A model generated the notes under the pieces. That model was given only the letters and a program-made list of their open reading frames with translations, did not search any database and was not told the origin of the DNA. From JAUIAS01 sp030425395 (GTDB lineage: Bacteria; Pseudomonadota; Alphaproteobacteria; Rhodobacterales; Rhodobacteraceae), in assembly GCA_043553855.1 (NCBI GenBank), contig CP121336.1, positions 2,604,001-2,668,000 on the forward strand: a stretch of 64,000 bases of DNA. The letters run 5' to 3'. Each line of letters begins with the position of its first letter. The stretch's first letter is position 1. Both the position numbers and the translations under genes were made by a program. Positions 25,832 through 34,637 of this stretch are shown here, piece after piece.

Positions 25832-26728
25832 ATGGATGTGTTGAGAACTCCGGACGACCGCTTCGAAACGTTGGCTGACTTCGCTTTTGAGCCGCAGTAT
25901 GTCGATGATCTCAGGGGGTATGAGGGGCTTCGCGTTCACTATGTGGACCAAGGCCCGGTTGACGCGCAACGAACTTTCCTGTGCCTGCCCGGACAGCCGA
26001 CATGGGGGTATCTTTTCCGGCGCATGATCCCGGTCTTTGAGGGCTCTGGCGCGCGGGTCGTTGTTCCGGATTGGCTGGGGTTCGGGAGGTCCGACAAACC
26101 GGTCGAGGACGAGGTTTATACCTTTGATTTCCATCGCGATATGATGATTGCGTTCATCCAGAGGCTCGACCTGAAAAACATCACGCTGGTGGTCCAAGAC
26201 TGGGGCGGCATTCTGGGGCTGACCTTGCCAATGGATATGCGTGACCGATTTTCCCGACTGATCGTCATGAACACCGCGATACCGATCGGCGAAGATCTGG
26301 GCGACGGCTTTCGTGACTGGAGGGATTACGTGGCGCGCCGACCGGACTTGGATTGTGGTGCGCTGATGCAGCGGTCCTGTCCGCATTTGACTGCGCAGGA
26401 GGCGTTTGCCTACGAAGCCCCCTTCCCGGATCAACGGTACAAGGCCGGTGTCCGCCGGTTTCCCCAGTTGGTGATGATCGCGCCGGGGATGGGCGGTATC
26501 GAAACCGCACAACGCGCCCGAAAATTCTGGCAATCTGAATGGCAGGGGACAAGCTTTATGGCAATTGGAGCCCAGGATCCGGTTCTGGGCGTTCCGGTGA
26601 TGAGCAAGCTGCGCCAGATCATCAGAGGTTGCCCGGAACCACTGGTTCTGAACGACGCCGGGCATTTCGTTCAGGAATGGGGCGATCAGGTTGCACGGGC
26701 CGCACTAAAACACTTTGGCGATCATTGA
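25832..26728 (+). CDS. Haloalkane dehalogenase (DhlA/HLD-I type alpha/beta-hydrolase)
   Basis: This 298-residue protein is close in size to DhlA (310). Key residues are visible: nucleophile Asp123 with halide-binding Trp124 in LVVQDWGGILGL, acid Asp249 in IGAQDPVLG, base His278 in LNDAGHFVQEWG, and Trp163 (FRDWRDYV), which could be the second halide-stabilising Trp. These support hydrolysis of a carbon-halogen bond to an alcohol and halide. The oxyanion-hole segment reads LPGQPTWGYLF, with Pro where most members have His. The ATG at 25832 follows a G-rich stretch. It could also be an epoxide hydrolase-like relative, but the Trp pair argues for dehalogenation. Confidence 0.85.
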   Translation: MDVLRTPDDRFETLADFAFEPQYVDDLRGYEGLRVHYVDQGPVDAQRTFLCLPGQPTWGYLFRRMIPVFEGSGARVVVPDWLGFGRSDKPVEDEVYTFDFHRDMMIAFIQRLDLKNITLVVQDWGGILGLTLPMDMRDRFSRLIVMNTAIPIGEDLGDGFRDWRDYVARRPDLDCGALMQRSCPHLTAQEAFAYEAPFPDQRYKAGVRRFPQLVMIAPGMGGIETAQRARKFWQSEWQGTSFMAIGAQDPVLGVPVMSKLRQIIRGCPEPLVLNDAGHFVQEWGDQVARAALKHFGDH

Positions 26729-26806
26729 TACGCAGTAGCGATTGCGTCAGGGCCGAACTTGTTCCCTTGTCCCGTCATTCCGCCGCGAGGGCTGTTCGGT
26801 CCTGCC

Positions 26807-26887
26807 GTGGCGCGCGTGCATCAGGCGCAGGTCTTTCTGGTATTGCAGGGGCGAGGTGCCGGTGACGGCCTTGAAGTGTTCGACTGG
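26807..26887 (-). pseudogene. AraC-family regulator remnant
   Basis: A short stretch reads VEHFKAVTGTSPLQYQKDLR, then LMHAR. It is the linker between the two helix-turn-helix motifs of AraC-type regulators, where FKAVTGTSPLQYQKDLRL is highly conserved. Both flanks in the same frame (27124-26747) lack the rest of the domain. The region 26729-27178 therefore holds a decayed regulator and no intact gene. Confidence 0.6.
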
Positions 26888-27178
26888 CTGAGCATCAGCT
26901 TGCCCAAAGTGGATGTCACGCGAGGCGCTGAGGGTGATTTTCTGTCGCTTTGTCATCGGGATATCTTCGGACGGGCCAGCCGGGAGCCTCTCTCGACCTC
27001 CAAACCCGTCACGGAAAACCCGGCACGCCTCTTGCTCTAAGAATTTGAAGATCCCCTGCACGAAGTCGAACATGCTTTCGGGCGGGCGGCTTTGTTCGTC
27101 AGGCCGCGCGGGTGCCGTCGACAAAGGGCGCAGGTGTTGGTGTAGACGAAATCTCAGGACCGTTCGTCCCGGGGTTCG

Positions 27179-28096
27179 TTAGGGCGCGGTGATCGGCGGT
27201 GGGTTGCGCCGTTTGCCTGAGACCGCGTTGCCGGCGATGGCCACGAGAAGGACGAGACCACCAATCAGGGTATAGACGCTCGCTGTTTCCCCCAGAAAAA
27301 GCCAGACCCAGAGCGGGCCAAGCAGGACTTCGGCAAGGGACAACAAGGCGAGTTCCGCTGCCGGGAGGCTGCGCGACCCCAGCGTGTAAAGGATCAGACC
27401 GGCACCAACCTGAAACACCCCCATTCCCATCGCGATACCGCTGTCATTGAGGCTCAGGGCAAGCGGGAGCCCAAGGCCAAGGCAGATCGCCAAGGTGATC
27501 ACGATGGCAAAGAGGCCCGAAAGGAACACCGCAGGCAGCATTTCGCCCGTTCGCCCCCATCGCAGCGCTACGGTGAAGATAGCAAACCCGAATGCCGATC
27601 CAAGCGCGGCGAGGCTTCCCGCCAGCGCGACACTGCCGGACTTGTCTGCGACCATGATCGCGATCCCGCCGATGGCTACCGCGATCGCCACCCAAGTCGC
27701 AATCCGCACCGGTTCGCGCAGCACGATTTGCCCAAGCACCGCAGCCATGAACGGCGCCGTCGCAAACAGCAGCATCGCATTGGCGACCGATGTGTTCTGG
27801 ATCGCATAGATGCCGCCCGCATAGGCCGCGACAAGTGAAAGCCCCGCGATGATGGCAGGCGAACCGATGCGACGGATCTGGGCAAAGGGGCTTTCGCCCG
27901 AGCGCAGCCGAATGAGGATGTACAAGAATACCGACAGGCTGATCGACCGATAGAGCAGAATTTGCCAGACGACGGCATCTTCGATCAGGCGAATACCAAG
28001 ACCAACCGTTGACCAGAGAACCCCCGCCGCAAAAACGAAGAGCACACCGTATTTGTGGGCATCCGTAATGGAAGAGGCAGGTGATATGGATGTCAT
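27179..28096 (-). CDS. EamA/DMT-family transporter
   Basis: This 305-residue protein has ten helices in two EamA repeats. The first repeat begins GVLFVFAAGVLWSTVGLGIR and the second contains SLAALGSAFGFAIFTVALRW, then GRTG. LLSLAEVLLGPLWVWLFLGE is the conserved near-C-terminal helix with the loop Glu. It is predicted to export small metabolites across the inner membrane. It is next to a LysR gene on the same strand, but 272 nt separate them, so linkage is uncertain. It is clearly different from the EamA protein at 11241-12107. Confidence 0.9.
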   Translation of the reverse strand: MTSISPASSITDAHKYGVLFVFAAGVLWSTVGLGIRLIEDAVVWQILLYRSISLSVFLYILIRLRSGESPFAQIRRIGSPAIIAGLSLVAAYAGGIYAIQNTSVANAMLLFATAPFMAAVLGQIVLREPVRIATWVAIAVAIGGIAIMVADKSGSVALAGSLAALGSAFGFAIFTVALRWGRTGEMLPAVFLSGLFAIVITLAICLGLGLPLALSLNDSGIAMGMGVFQVGAGLILYTLGSRSLPAAELALLSLAEVLLGPLWVWLFLGETASVYTLIGGLVLLVAIAGNAVSGKRRNPPPITAP

Positions 28097-28368
28097 GTCA
28101 GGCCGATCCGCAAAATCATTTTGCCCAAGGTAACCACCTCGCCAGAGCTTTGATCACTCATTTGCGACATTCCCGCGTGTTCCCGTTGCACTGTGTTGTG
28201 CGGGCGAGAGCAGGGCGCAAAACGAAGGGGGTGTCGTCCTCAAAGATGGGCAGCAGGGCCGCAAGTGGGGCAGCTTGGCTGAACCGCAGCCCTGTTCGAA
28301 AAAGCCGGACCACTTCAGAGTGGCCAGTCCATGGCAAAAGACTGACCTCGGACAGGCGGGCGCGTTCG

Positions 28369-29283
28369 TTATGCGTGGCCGTGACCGTTCATGATCTCCG
28401 GCAATTCGCGACACAGGAAGGCGGCAAGGGCTTCGACCTGAGGCGGATTACCCCTGCGGTCATGCATCAGCAGGCTGATCTCGGCCTGACCGGCGGACCA
28501 GTCGGGCAGAAGGCGGCTGAGCCGTCCTGCCGCGACATCTGCCGCACACACATATGCCGGCAGCGCCACCACGCCGAGACCGTCCGCGGCTGCCTGCTTC
28601 AGGGTGGTCATGTCGTCGCTGCGCAGGCGCACCGCATACGAAACCGATGCAGTGCGTTCGTCAGGCCCCTGCAAAGACCAGAAATCGTCTCCGGGGCGCC
28701 AGCCAATCGCAAGGCCGGGTAACCCGTCGAGGTCCGCCGGTAACGCTGTCGCGCCGATTTCTTCTGCGAGATCCGTCGCGCCAAAAAGGTGCCACGGAAG
28801 ACTGGTGATGCGTCGTTGGATCAGCCCGGAGTCCGGGAGTAGTCTTGTATGCGCGCGGATGGTCAGATCGATTCCATCGCCGATCATGTCTGAAAAGTCG
28901 TTTGATGCCTGAAGTCGCAGGATGACGCGCGGGTGCGCGGCCAAGAAACGCGGCAGAATGCGGCCGAGCGCGAATTGTGCTACTCCGACCGAGCATGACA
29001 GGGTGACGGTGCCTTCCAGAACGTCCTTGTCCTTGCGCACGGCTGTCTCGGCGGCCACCATGCACTCCAGTGCCATTTTTGCGTGCTGGTAATATGCCGC
29101 GCCTGCTTCTGTCAGCGAGATATGTCGTGAATCCCGATTGAGGAGGCGTGTGCCAAGCCCCTCTTCGAGGGATTTCACCTGTCGGCTGATCCGGGATTTG
29201 GGAATGCCCAAGGTCCGCGCCGCGGCCGAGAACCCCTGTTTTTCGACGACATGCACAAGGTAGAAGGCTTGGTTGAGATCCAT
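28369..29283 (-). CDS. LysR-family transcriptional regulator
   Basis: This 304-residue regulator has an N-terminal winged helix-turn-helix (MDLNQAFYLVHVVEKQGFSA, then AARTLGIPKSRISRQVKSLE) and a periplasmic-binding-like effector domain from about residue 90. The size and layout are typical for LysR regulators, which usually activate a divergent gene in response to a small effector. The divergent neighbour is the pirin gene. The spacer contains a strong inverted repeat (29318-29366), the likely binding site. Pirin and the downstream FMN reductase are thus its probable targets. Confidence 0.93.
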   Translation of the reverse strand: MDLNQAFYLVHVVEKQGFSAAARTLGIPKSRISRQVKSLEEGLGTRLLNRDSRHISLTEAGAAYYQHAKMALECMVAAETAVRKDKDVLEGTVTLSCSVGVAQFALGRILPRFLAAHPRVILRLQASNDFSDMIGDGIDLTIRAHTRLLPDSGLIQRRITSLPWHLFGATDLAEEIGATALPADLDGLPGLAIGWRPGDDFWSLQGPDERTASVSYAVRLRSDDMTTLKQAAADGLGVVALPAYVCAADVAAGRLSRLLPDWSAGQAEISLLMHDRRGNPPQVEALAAFLCRELPEIMNGHGHA

Positions 29284-29317
29284 GCTGCGGCCGTCCTTTG
29301 CTGTGTTTGTTCCAAAT

Positions 29318-29366
29318 ACAGAACGATAGGTTCCGAAATCAACATATTTTGCGATTATCGTCCTGT
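29318..29366. promoter_or_regulatory. Inverted repeat in the LysR-pirin divergent spacer (candidate operator)
   Basis: The arms ACAGAACGATA (29318-29328) and TATCGTCCTGT (29356-29366) are inverted with 10 of 11 positions matching and are separated by 27 nt. The arms span about two and a half helical turns. A LysR tetramer commonly binds two half-sites in such a spacer and autoregulates. The region also has to hold promoters for both genes. Confidence 0.55.
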
Positions 29367-29398
29367 ATGTAAGTTCCCTTTCAACTCAGGAGGTGAAC

Positions 29399-30265
29399 AT
29401 GACGACACAGAAAACGGATCAAGACCACATCCCCGGCACCGCCAGCATCGCTGTCCAGTATGGGGAAAAGATGACCCGCGGCACGGGGTTCGAGGCGATC
29501 AGTTTCACCCACCGGCAGCTTGACGGGCTGATGGACCCGCTGATCATGGTTGATCACTTCACGATGACCGCGCCTACTTTTGGGCCGCATGCCCATGCCG
29601 GGCTTTCGGCGGTGAGCGTGCTGTTCGAGGACAGCACCGGAAGCTTTCGCAACCGGGACTCGTTGGGAAATGACATCAAGCTGGCACCGGGCGATCTCTA
29701 CTGGCTGAAGGCCGCGCAGGGCGCGGTGCACGACGAAGCCCCCACCCCCGGATCGCGGACGCATGCCTTGCAGATATTTGTGAACCTGCCCGCCGCGCAG
29801 AAACTGGATGTGCCCGCTGCGCGCCACGTCCCCGCCTCTGGTATGGCGATCATCAAAGGCGAGGGGCATCGGGTTCGGGTGATGACCGGCCAAAGCAATG
29901 GCGTCATTGGCGCGAACTCACCTGCCTTGCCGTTTACCATCCTCGATATTGGCCTGCAGGCCGGAGGACGCTTCACCCATCACGCCGATTGCGGGGAGGC
30001 CATGTGGGTGCATCTGATCCGGGGTGAGATCGAGGCCGATATTGATGGAACCCGCCATCTGCTGACCCACGACACGGCGCTGGCAACACATGGTGCGGGC
30101 GCGATCAGCCTGCGGAGCGTGGACGGCGGCCAAGCTGTGCTGCTGGCTGGGATGCCCTTGCGCGAGGCTTTCGTGCAGAAGGGACCGTTTGCCATGAGCA
30201 ACGTCGCGCAACTGGAGACCGTCATCGCCTCGCATGCCACCGGGCATCTGGGTTCCATTGGTTAG
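29399..30265 (+). CDS. Pirin-family protein
   Basis: This 288-residue bicupin has the pirin signature. The N-terminal cupin includes MDPLIMVDHFTMTAPTFGPH followed by AHAGLSAVSVLF, giving the metal-binding His and Glu/His positions. GDLYWLKAAQGAVHDEAPTP and RTHALQIFVNLP follow as in YhhW/pirin. Some bacterial pirins have quercetinase activity; others bind regulators. The start at 29399 has a strong AGGAGGTGAAC site; a GTG two codons earlier is less likely. It is divergent from the LysR gene and upstream of an FMN reductase, an arrangement linked to redox or electrophile response. Confidence 0.92.
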   Translation: MTTQKTDQDHIPGTASIAVQYGEKMTRGTGFEAISFTHRQLDGLMDPLIMVDHFTMTAPTFGPHAHAGLSAVSVLFEDSTGSFRNRDSLGNDIKLAPGDLYWLKAAQGAVHDEAPTPGSRTHALQIFVNLPAAQKLDVPAARHVPASGMAIIKGEGHRVRVMTGQSNGVIGANSPALPFTILDIGLQAGGRFTHHADCGEAMWVHLIRGEIEADIDGTRHLLTHDTALATHGAGAISLRSVDGGQAVLLAGMPLREAFVQKGPFAMSNVAQLETVIASHATGHLGSIG

Positions 30266-30347
30266 ACGCCCGGTCTGCGCGGCCCTCTGGGCGGTCGCGG
30301 GGCCTGCTTCATCAAAAACATCAACGCATCAAAAACGGAGTAAACCC

Positions 30348-30887
30348 ATGAAAGTTCTGACATTCGGTGCAAGCACGTCGAAGAATTCGATCAACAAATC
30401 TCTGGCGCAGTTTGTTGCCGCTCTGGTCCCCGGGGCCGAGATCGACATACTGGATCTGAATGACTTTGACCTGCCGATCTTCAGTGAGGATCTCGAGAAA
30501 GAGATCGGTCGCCCCCTTGCCGCCAGACGGTTCTTTGCCAGGATCGGTTCTGCGGATGCGGTGATCGTCTCTTTTGCGGAACACAACGGATCCTATTCAG
30601 CCGCCTACAAGAACCTCTTCGACTGGGCGAGCCGTATCGACCAAAAGGTGTTTCAGAACAAGCCGACGTTGTTCCTGTCGGCGTCGCCCGGTCCGGGCGG
30701 TGCGGGCAGCGTTCTGGCCTCGGCCAAAGGGTCGGCCGGGTTCTTCGGGGCGGACCTCAAGGCGGCGGTGTCCGTGGGCAACTTCTATGATGTGTTCGAC
30801 GAAGATACCGGGCGTATCACCGCTCCAGGGGTTCTCGCAGAGTTGACCGCCGCGTCCAAGGCGCTGGCCCTGCAGGAGGTCGCTTGA
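30348..30887 (+). CDS. NADPH-dependent FMN reductase-family flavoprotein
   Basis: This 179-residue protein has the flavodoxin-like fold. KVLTFGASTSKNSINKSLAQ at the N-terminus is the FMN phosphate loop. EHNGSYSAAYKNLFDW is the typical NGS/P...KN..DW segment, and TLFLSASPGPGGAGS the second flavin loop. Such enzymes reduce FMN, quinones or chromate with NAD(P)H in the cytoplasm. GGAG lies 7 nt before the ATG. It follows the pirin gene and precedes a DUF2798 gene by 1 nt, so the three probably form an operon under the LysR regulator. Confidence 0.9.
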   Translation: MKVLTFGASTSKNSINKSLAQFVAALVPGAEIDILDLNDFDLPIFSEDLEKEIGRPLAARRFFARIGSADAVIVSFAEHNGSYSAAYKNLFDWASRIDQKVFQNKPTLFLSASPGPGGAGSVLASAKGSAGFFGADLKAAVSVGNFYDVFDEDTGRITAPGVLAELTAASKALALQEVA

Positions 30888-30888
30888 C

Positions 30889-31128
30889 ATGATGGATCAC
30901 AGACAGCTTCACCGGCTTTTGGGCTCTCTGATCATGTCGTCCTTTATGTCTCTGGCTCTGTCAGGCGTGTTCAGCCTTCTGGAGTTTGGTATCTCATGGC
31001 AATGGCTGAAGGTCTGGGGACAGAGCACCCTGATTGCCCTGCCGATCGCGTTTTCGCTGGATATGGTATTCGGAGACACGCTTCGTCTTTTCTCGGGCAA
31101 GCTTGCGGACATAGCCGCAAGAGCCTGA
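30889..31128 (+). CDS. DUF2798-family small membrane protein
   Basis: The 79-residue protein has two transmembrane helices (LGSLIMSSFMSLALSGVFSL and WGQSTLIALPIAFSLDMVFG). This is the usual form of DUF2798, where an alpha-helical hairpin of unknown function is found. AGGAGG lies 10 nt before the first ATG; a second ATG follows directly. It starts 1 nt after the FMN reductase stop and is probably co-transcribed with it. Confidence 0.8.
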   Translation: MMDHRQLHRLLGSLIMSSFMSLALSGVFSLLEFGISWQWLKVWGQSTLIALPIAFSLDMVFGDTLRLFSGKLADIAARA

Positions 31129-31308
31129 TCGTGATCGGTCGCGTCCGGATGGGCACTGCAGCCTGTCCCACACAGCGCCATGAAGCCTCGCCCGCCTTTC
31201 CATGACAACTGGTGGTCCTTGAGCGCGGCGTGGCCTCGGTCATCAGCCATATGGCCCCTGCGCGGGGCATAATCGGCCCAACAAAAGCCCGAAACAGGAA
31301 GCCCGTTC

Positions 31309-32001
31309 ATGACCTATTCCCCAGCCACCCTGCGCCTCGCCGGGCTGCTTTACCTTGCGATCATCGTCTGCGGTATCAGCGCCGAAGTCCTGTTTCGCGG
31401 TCCGCTTGTGGATTTCGACGATCCATCCGCAACGGTCAGCACCATTAACAATGCCATCGGCACGTTTCGCCTCGCCATCGCGGCGGACATCGTCATGGCG
31501 ACGGCGGATGCGGCGTTGGCCATCCTGCTCTATGTTATCTTCCGTTCGGTGGCACCGGTGCTGGCGCTGGCTGCGATGGTATTCCGGCTGATCCAATCTG
31601 TGATAATCGCCATGAATTTGATGCACCTGCAATCGGCGCTTCTGTTGATAACGGGCACCCCCGATCTTGCCACCGAACACGCGGCCGCGATGGCCGTTCA
31701 CGCGTTGAACCTGCATGCCCATGGCTATGACCTTGGCCTCGTGTTCTTCGCGATCAACAGCTTGCTGACCGGCATCCTGATCTGGGTTTCGGGCCTGTTC
31801 CCGCGTATTGTCGGGGTCGGGATCGCGCTTGCGGGGATCGTTTACCTGTTGGGCAGTTCCCTGAGGTTTTTCGCGCCAGCCTTGTTCGAAGCTTTCACAC
31901 CTGCCTACGGAATGACGGTCCTGGCTGAAAGTGCGTTCTGCCTTGTCCTGCTCTCTGGTTGGACAAAGCATCGGCGGATAACGGATCAGGGACGTTTGTG
32001 A
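31309..32001 (+). CDS. DUF4386-family integral membrane protein
   Basis: This 230-residue protein has about six helices. The N-terminal LRLAGLLYLAIIVCGISAEV with a following FR(G) loop is characteristic of DUF4386, which has no known function. LLYVIFRSVAPVLALAAMVF and LVFFAINSLLTGILIWVSGL are further family helices. It stands in the same direction as the FMN reductase operon but 180 nt apart. It is the last intact gene before the degraded zone at the island border. Confidence 0.85.
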   Translation: MTYSPATLRLAGLLYLAIIVCGISAEVLFRGPLVDFDDPSATVSTINNAIGTFRLAIAADIVMATADAALAILLYVIFRSVAPVLALAAMVFRLIQSVIIAMNLMHLQSALLLITGTPDLATEHAAAMAVHALNLHAHGYDLGLVFFAINSLLTGILIWVSGLFPRIVGVGIALAGIVYLLGSSLRFFAPALFEAFTPAYGMTVLAESAFCLVLLSGWTKHRRITDQGRL

Positions 32002-32029
32002 AGTAAGCCTTGTCACTTCTTTGCTGCGA

Positions 32030-32090
32030 GAGGCAATCGCGCGCCGTGCCGTTTGGTTATCGGCGCATTCATGTGCTGTCGCGCCGGGCG
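32030..32090 (+). pseudogene. IS3-type transposase (OrfB) remnant
   Basis: The frame reads RAVPFGYRRIHVLSRRA. FGYRR(I/L)HVLLRR is the hallmark just before the integrase core of IS3-family OrfB. Nothing of the DDE domain remains on either side. It is a small scar in the degraded stretch between the DUF4386 gene and the island border. Confidence 0.5.
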
Positions 32091-32247
32091 CTGCCGAAAG
32101 GTCAACGCGAAGGAAGCTGTCGCAACGTCGTGACAATCTCTTCGGGCTTCGGTCGCGTGTTGGCCATGTGGTCCCCCCGTTTTCCTAAACATGACGGAGC
32201 GCTACTTCAGTGGGGGGGAGGGCCAGCGTGATGTTGGCGATCCGCGC

Positions 32248-32431
32248 GCGCCTTTTTCATCGTGGTATCCTTCCCTCAAGTTGTCCGCCCGAGAATTTGG
32301 GCTGGGCAAGCCCGGCAAGAAGGCGGCATCTAGCGCCTGATGTGGGTGGAAATGCAGGTTGCGAAAACTGGCGAGGCTGCCCGAGCCAGTGTTTTCAGCC
32401 ATTTAGGGGGATCAAGTGGCAGCCCGTAGGG
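32248..32431 (+). repeat. Island-end repeat, left copy
   Basis: The 184-nt segment aligns without gaps to 48992-49175, with about 137 of 184 positions identical by hand count. The best blocks are the first 50 nt (CATCGTGGTATCCTTCC) and the last 18 nt, which are the junction repeat. In the left copy most of the segment lies outside the island; in the right copy it lies inside. It is therefore probably the right end of an earlier, related island. Confidence 0.75.
32414..32431. repeat. attL-type junction: 18-bp direct repeat from the tRNA-Glu 3' end
   Basis: AAGTGGCAGCCCGTAGGG is identical to 49158-49175, which covers the last 15 nt of tRNA-Glu (including CCA) and 3 nt beyond. It lies 150 nt before the integrase start, the expected arrangement for a tRNA-targeting tyrosine integrase. 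Confidence 0.85.
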
Positions 32432-32581
32432 CCGCCATCATATGTTCCGCATTAGTCCAAAGAAATCCTTAATGTCCTTGTAATTATGGGTTTATTCCGC
32501 CACTCTGTTCCTGTGATATCCACAGCATTCCGTAATAAATTGTGGGTTGTTATGTGGGGTAAATTGATGGGAGGCCAAAGA

Positions 32582-33874
32582 ATGCCGGGGAAGGCGAAAG
32601 GTCAACACAAGGGTAGTCAACTCTCAGCCGCGTTCGTGCGGTCCGCCAGTGAGCCCGGGCGCTATGTGGATGGGAACGGGTTGTTCCTTCAGGTCGACCG
32701 TTCCGGGGCGAAGCGATGGACGCAACGCCTTGTCGTGAGAGGCAAACGGCGAGATTTGGGGATAGGACCATTTAGTCACGACCCCAACAGAAGTCCCGGC
32801 CTGACGCTGGCGCAGGCCCGAGAGCAGGCCGTTGCCAACCGGACCAAGGCGAGGGCAGGAGGCGACCCGCTAGCAGAGAAGCGAGCAGCGCAGGTCAAGC
32901 CCATGACGTTCTCGGAGTGCGTGGCAGCCTATGCCGAGGCGAAGCTGAGCGAGTTCAGAAGCGATAAACACCGCAAGCAATGGCTCTCGGCCCTTGATCG
33001 GCTGGCCAAGCCGGTTCTGGGCAAGTTGCCTGTTCAGGATATTCGCACCTCCGACATTCTTCGGATGCTTGAACCTCATTGGCGCGAACGCACCGTCACC
33101 GCGAAGAAGTTGCGCGGGCAGGTCGAGGCCGTTTTGACTTGGGCGACCGTGGCGGGGTACCGAGAGGGCGACAATCCGGCAGCATGGCGCGGCAACCTCA
33201 AGGAACTTCTGCCCAATCCTTCCAAGGTTGCGAAGCCACAGCACCATCCGGCACTTGCGCTGAACGATGTGGCTGGGTGGTGGTCAGCGCTGGGCAAGCG
33301 CGAAGGCACCGCCGCTCGGGCTCTTGAGTTCATCACGCTGACGGCTGCGCGCTCGGGAGAGGCGCGCGGCATGACATGGGCCGAGGTTGATCTGGCGACA
33401 GGCATTTGGACTGTTCCGGCGGATCGAATGAAGGCGGGACGGGAACACCGTGTTCCTCTGACCGAGCCAGCGATTGCCATCCTCAAGGGCCTGCCACGGA
33501 TGGAGGGGAGTCCCTATGTGTTTGCTGCCCCACGCGGGGGCATGCTCTCGGACATGACGATAAGCGCTGTCATGCGGCGCATGCAGGCGGCTGAGGAAAA
33601 GGCCGGCGGCCAAGGATACCTCGACCCGCAGACCAAGCGGCCAGTGGTTCCTCATGGGTTGCGATCTACTTTTCGCCAATGGACAGCCGAGAAGGGTTAT
33701 TCCCGCGACATGGCGGAAATTGCGCTGGCCCACCAAGTGGGGAGCGACGTTGAGCGGGCCTATCAGAGATCTGATATGCTCGACCGCCGCCGCCGCATGA
33801 TGGTCGATTGGGCGGACTTTCTTTTTGGGAAGACCGAGGCAAAAATTATCCCCATGCCGAAAGCCTCTGCATGA
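32582..33874 (+). CDS. Tyrosine recombinase, P4-type island integrase
   Basis: The 430-residue protein has an N-terminal DUF4102 arm-binding domain (GRYVDGNGLFLQVDRSGAKR), a core-binding domain (about 108-200) and a C-terminal catalytic domain. The active-site set is visible: Arg257 (LTAARSGEARG), His358 and Arg361 (VPHGLRSTFR), His384 (IALAHQVG) and nucleophile Tyr394 (VERAYQRSDM). The start at 32582 has GGGAGG 7 nt upstream; the frame is open to 32486. Such enzymes integrate islands into the 3' end of tRNA genes. The nearby 18-bp repeat identifies tRNA-Glu as its target. Confidence 0.95.
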   Translation: MPGKAKGQHKGSQLSAAFVRSASEPGRYVDGNGLFLQVDRSGAKRWTQRLVVRGKRRDLGIGPFSHDPNRSPGLTLAQAREQAVANRTKARAGGDPLAEKRAAQVKPMTFSECVAAYAEAKLSEFRSDKHRKQWLSALDRLAKPVLGKLPVQDIRTSDILRMLEPHWRERTVTAKKLRGQVEAVLTWATVAGYREGDNPAAWRGNLKELLPNPSKVAKPQHHPALALNDVAGWWSALGKREGTAARALEFITLTAARSGEARGMTWAEVDLATGIWTVPADRMKAGREHRVPLTEPAIAILKGLPRMEGSPYVFAAPRGGMLSDMTISAVMRRMQAAEEKAGGQGYLDPQTKRPVVPHGLRSTFRQWTAEKGYSRDMAEIALAHQVGSDVERAYQRSDMLDRRRRMMVDWADFLFGKTEAKIIPMPKASA

Positions 33875-34569
33875 CTGGTGAGCAGAACAATCATACAGAG
33901 CACCTGTTCTCGGATTTTCCGCCGTTCAGAGCGGCGACAGACAACATGGAGCTATGGCCGGATTTGTTGTCCAATCAGGGGAACAATTCCGCGCGAATTG
34001 TCCTGCTGACACATATTAGGCTTGTGACCCTCTTTGAGTTCGTCAATCCGGAGACGCACGCAGCGGTTTCCTTAGAAGATCTGATAGATAGAGCCCGAAC
34101 GGATTGGGGTGCTTTCCAAGCCCTGCAGCAACTTGCCAAAGGCGAAGAGGCGCAACGGTTTGGCACTCCAAATGCCGCACTAGTGGCATGGATTATGAGT
34201 CACCTTGATGGGAGTTTTCAACGTCCTTCGAAGAAAAAGGGCAAGCGGCCACATATGGTCGCCCGCGGCGTTTTTCTTGCGACCCTGATCGCCCACGCGG
34301 AACGCAATGGGTTTAGACCGCACCGTAACAAGGCGGCGAAACAAGAACTTAACTCAAGCGGTTTCGAGATTGTTGAGGCAGCGCTTCGACGGGAAAATTG
34401 GGAGCATGTTCCTTCGGTTTCCACCCTCGAAGCCGTTTGGGGGGATTTCAAGGATTTTGTGTCACGGTCTACGGAAGAAAAAGAAAAGCGCGCACTTTCG
34501 GAGTTCGGTGTCCACCCTGAAAGCTTGCTCGCAATGATGGCAAGGTATCCGTCCGAAAAGTTTGACTGA
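33871..34569 (+). CDS. Island hypothetical protein (232 aa)
   Basis: The ATG at 33871 overlaps the integrase stop by 4 nt (ATGA), so it is co-translated with it; a longer upstream frame would overlap the integrase needlessly. The product is soluble and mostly helical (IVLLTHIRLVTLFEFVNPET, RPHMVARGVFLATLIAHAER). No recognised domain or catalytic motif is seen. Its place directly after the integrase suggests an accessory role in island maintenance. Confidence 0.65.
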   Translation: MTGEQNNHTEHLFSDFPPFRAATDNMELWPDLLSNQGNNSARIVLLTHIRLVTLFEFVNPETHAAVSLEDLIDRARTDWGAFQALQQLAKGEEAQRFGTPNAALVAWIMSHLDGSFQRPSKKKGKRPHMVARGVFLATLIAHAERNGFRPHRNKAAKQELNSSGFEIVEAALRRENWEHVPSVSTLEAVWGDFKDFVSRSTEEKEKRALSEFGVHPESLLAMMARYPSEKFD

Positions 34570-34637
34570 ACTTTTCGGTCTGTTGCTGACCTGTGTTGAC
34601 GCACCTTGCTGGAACATTCCAGTAACGCGAGGAAACC

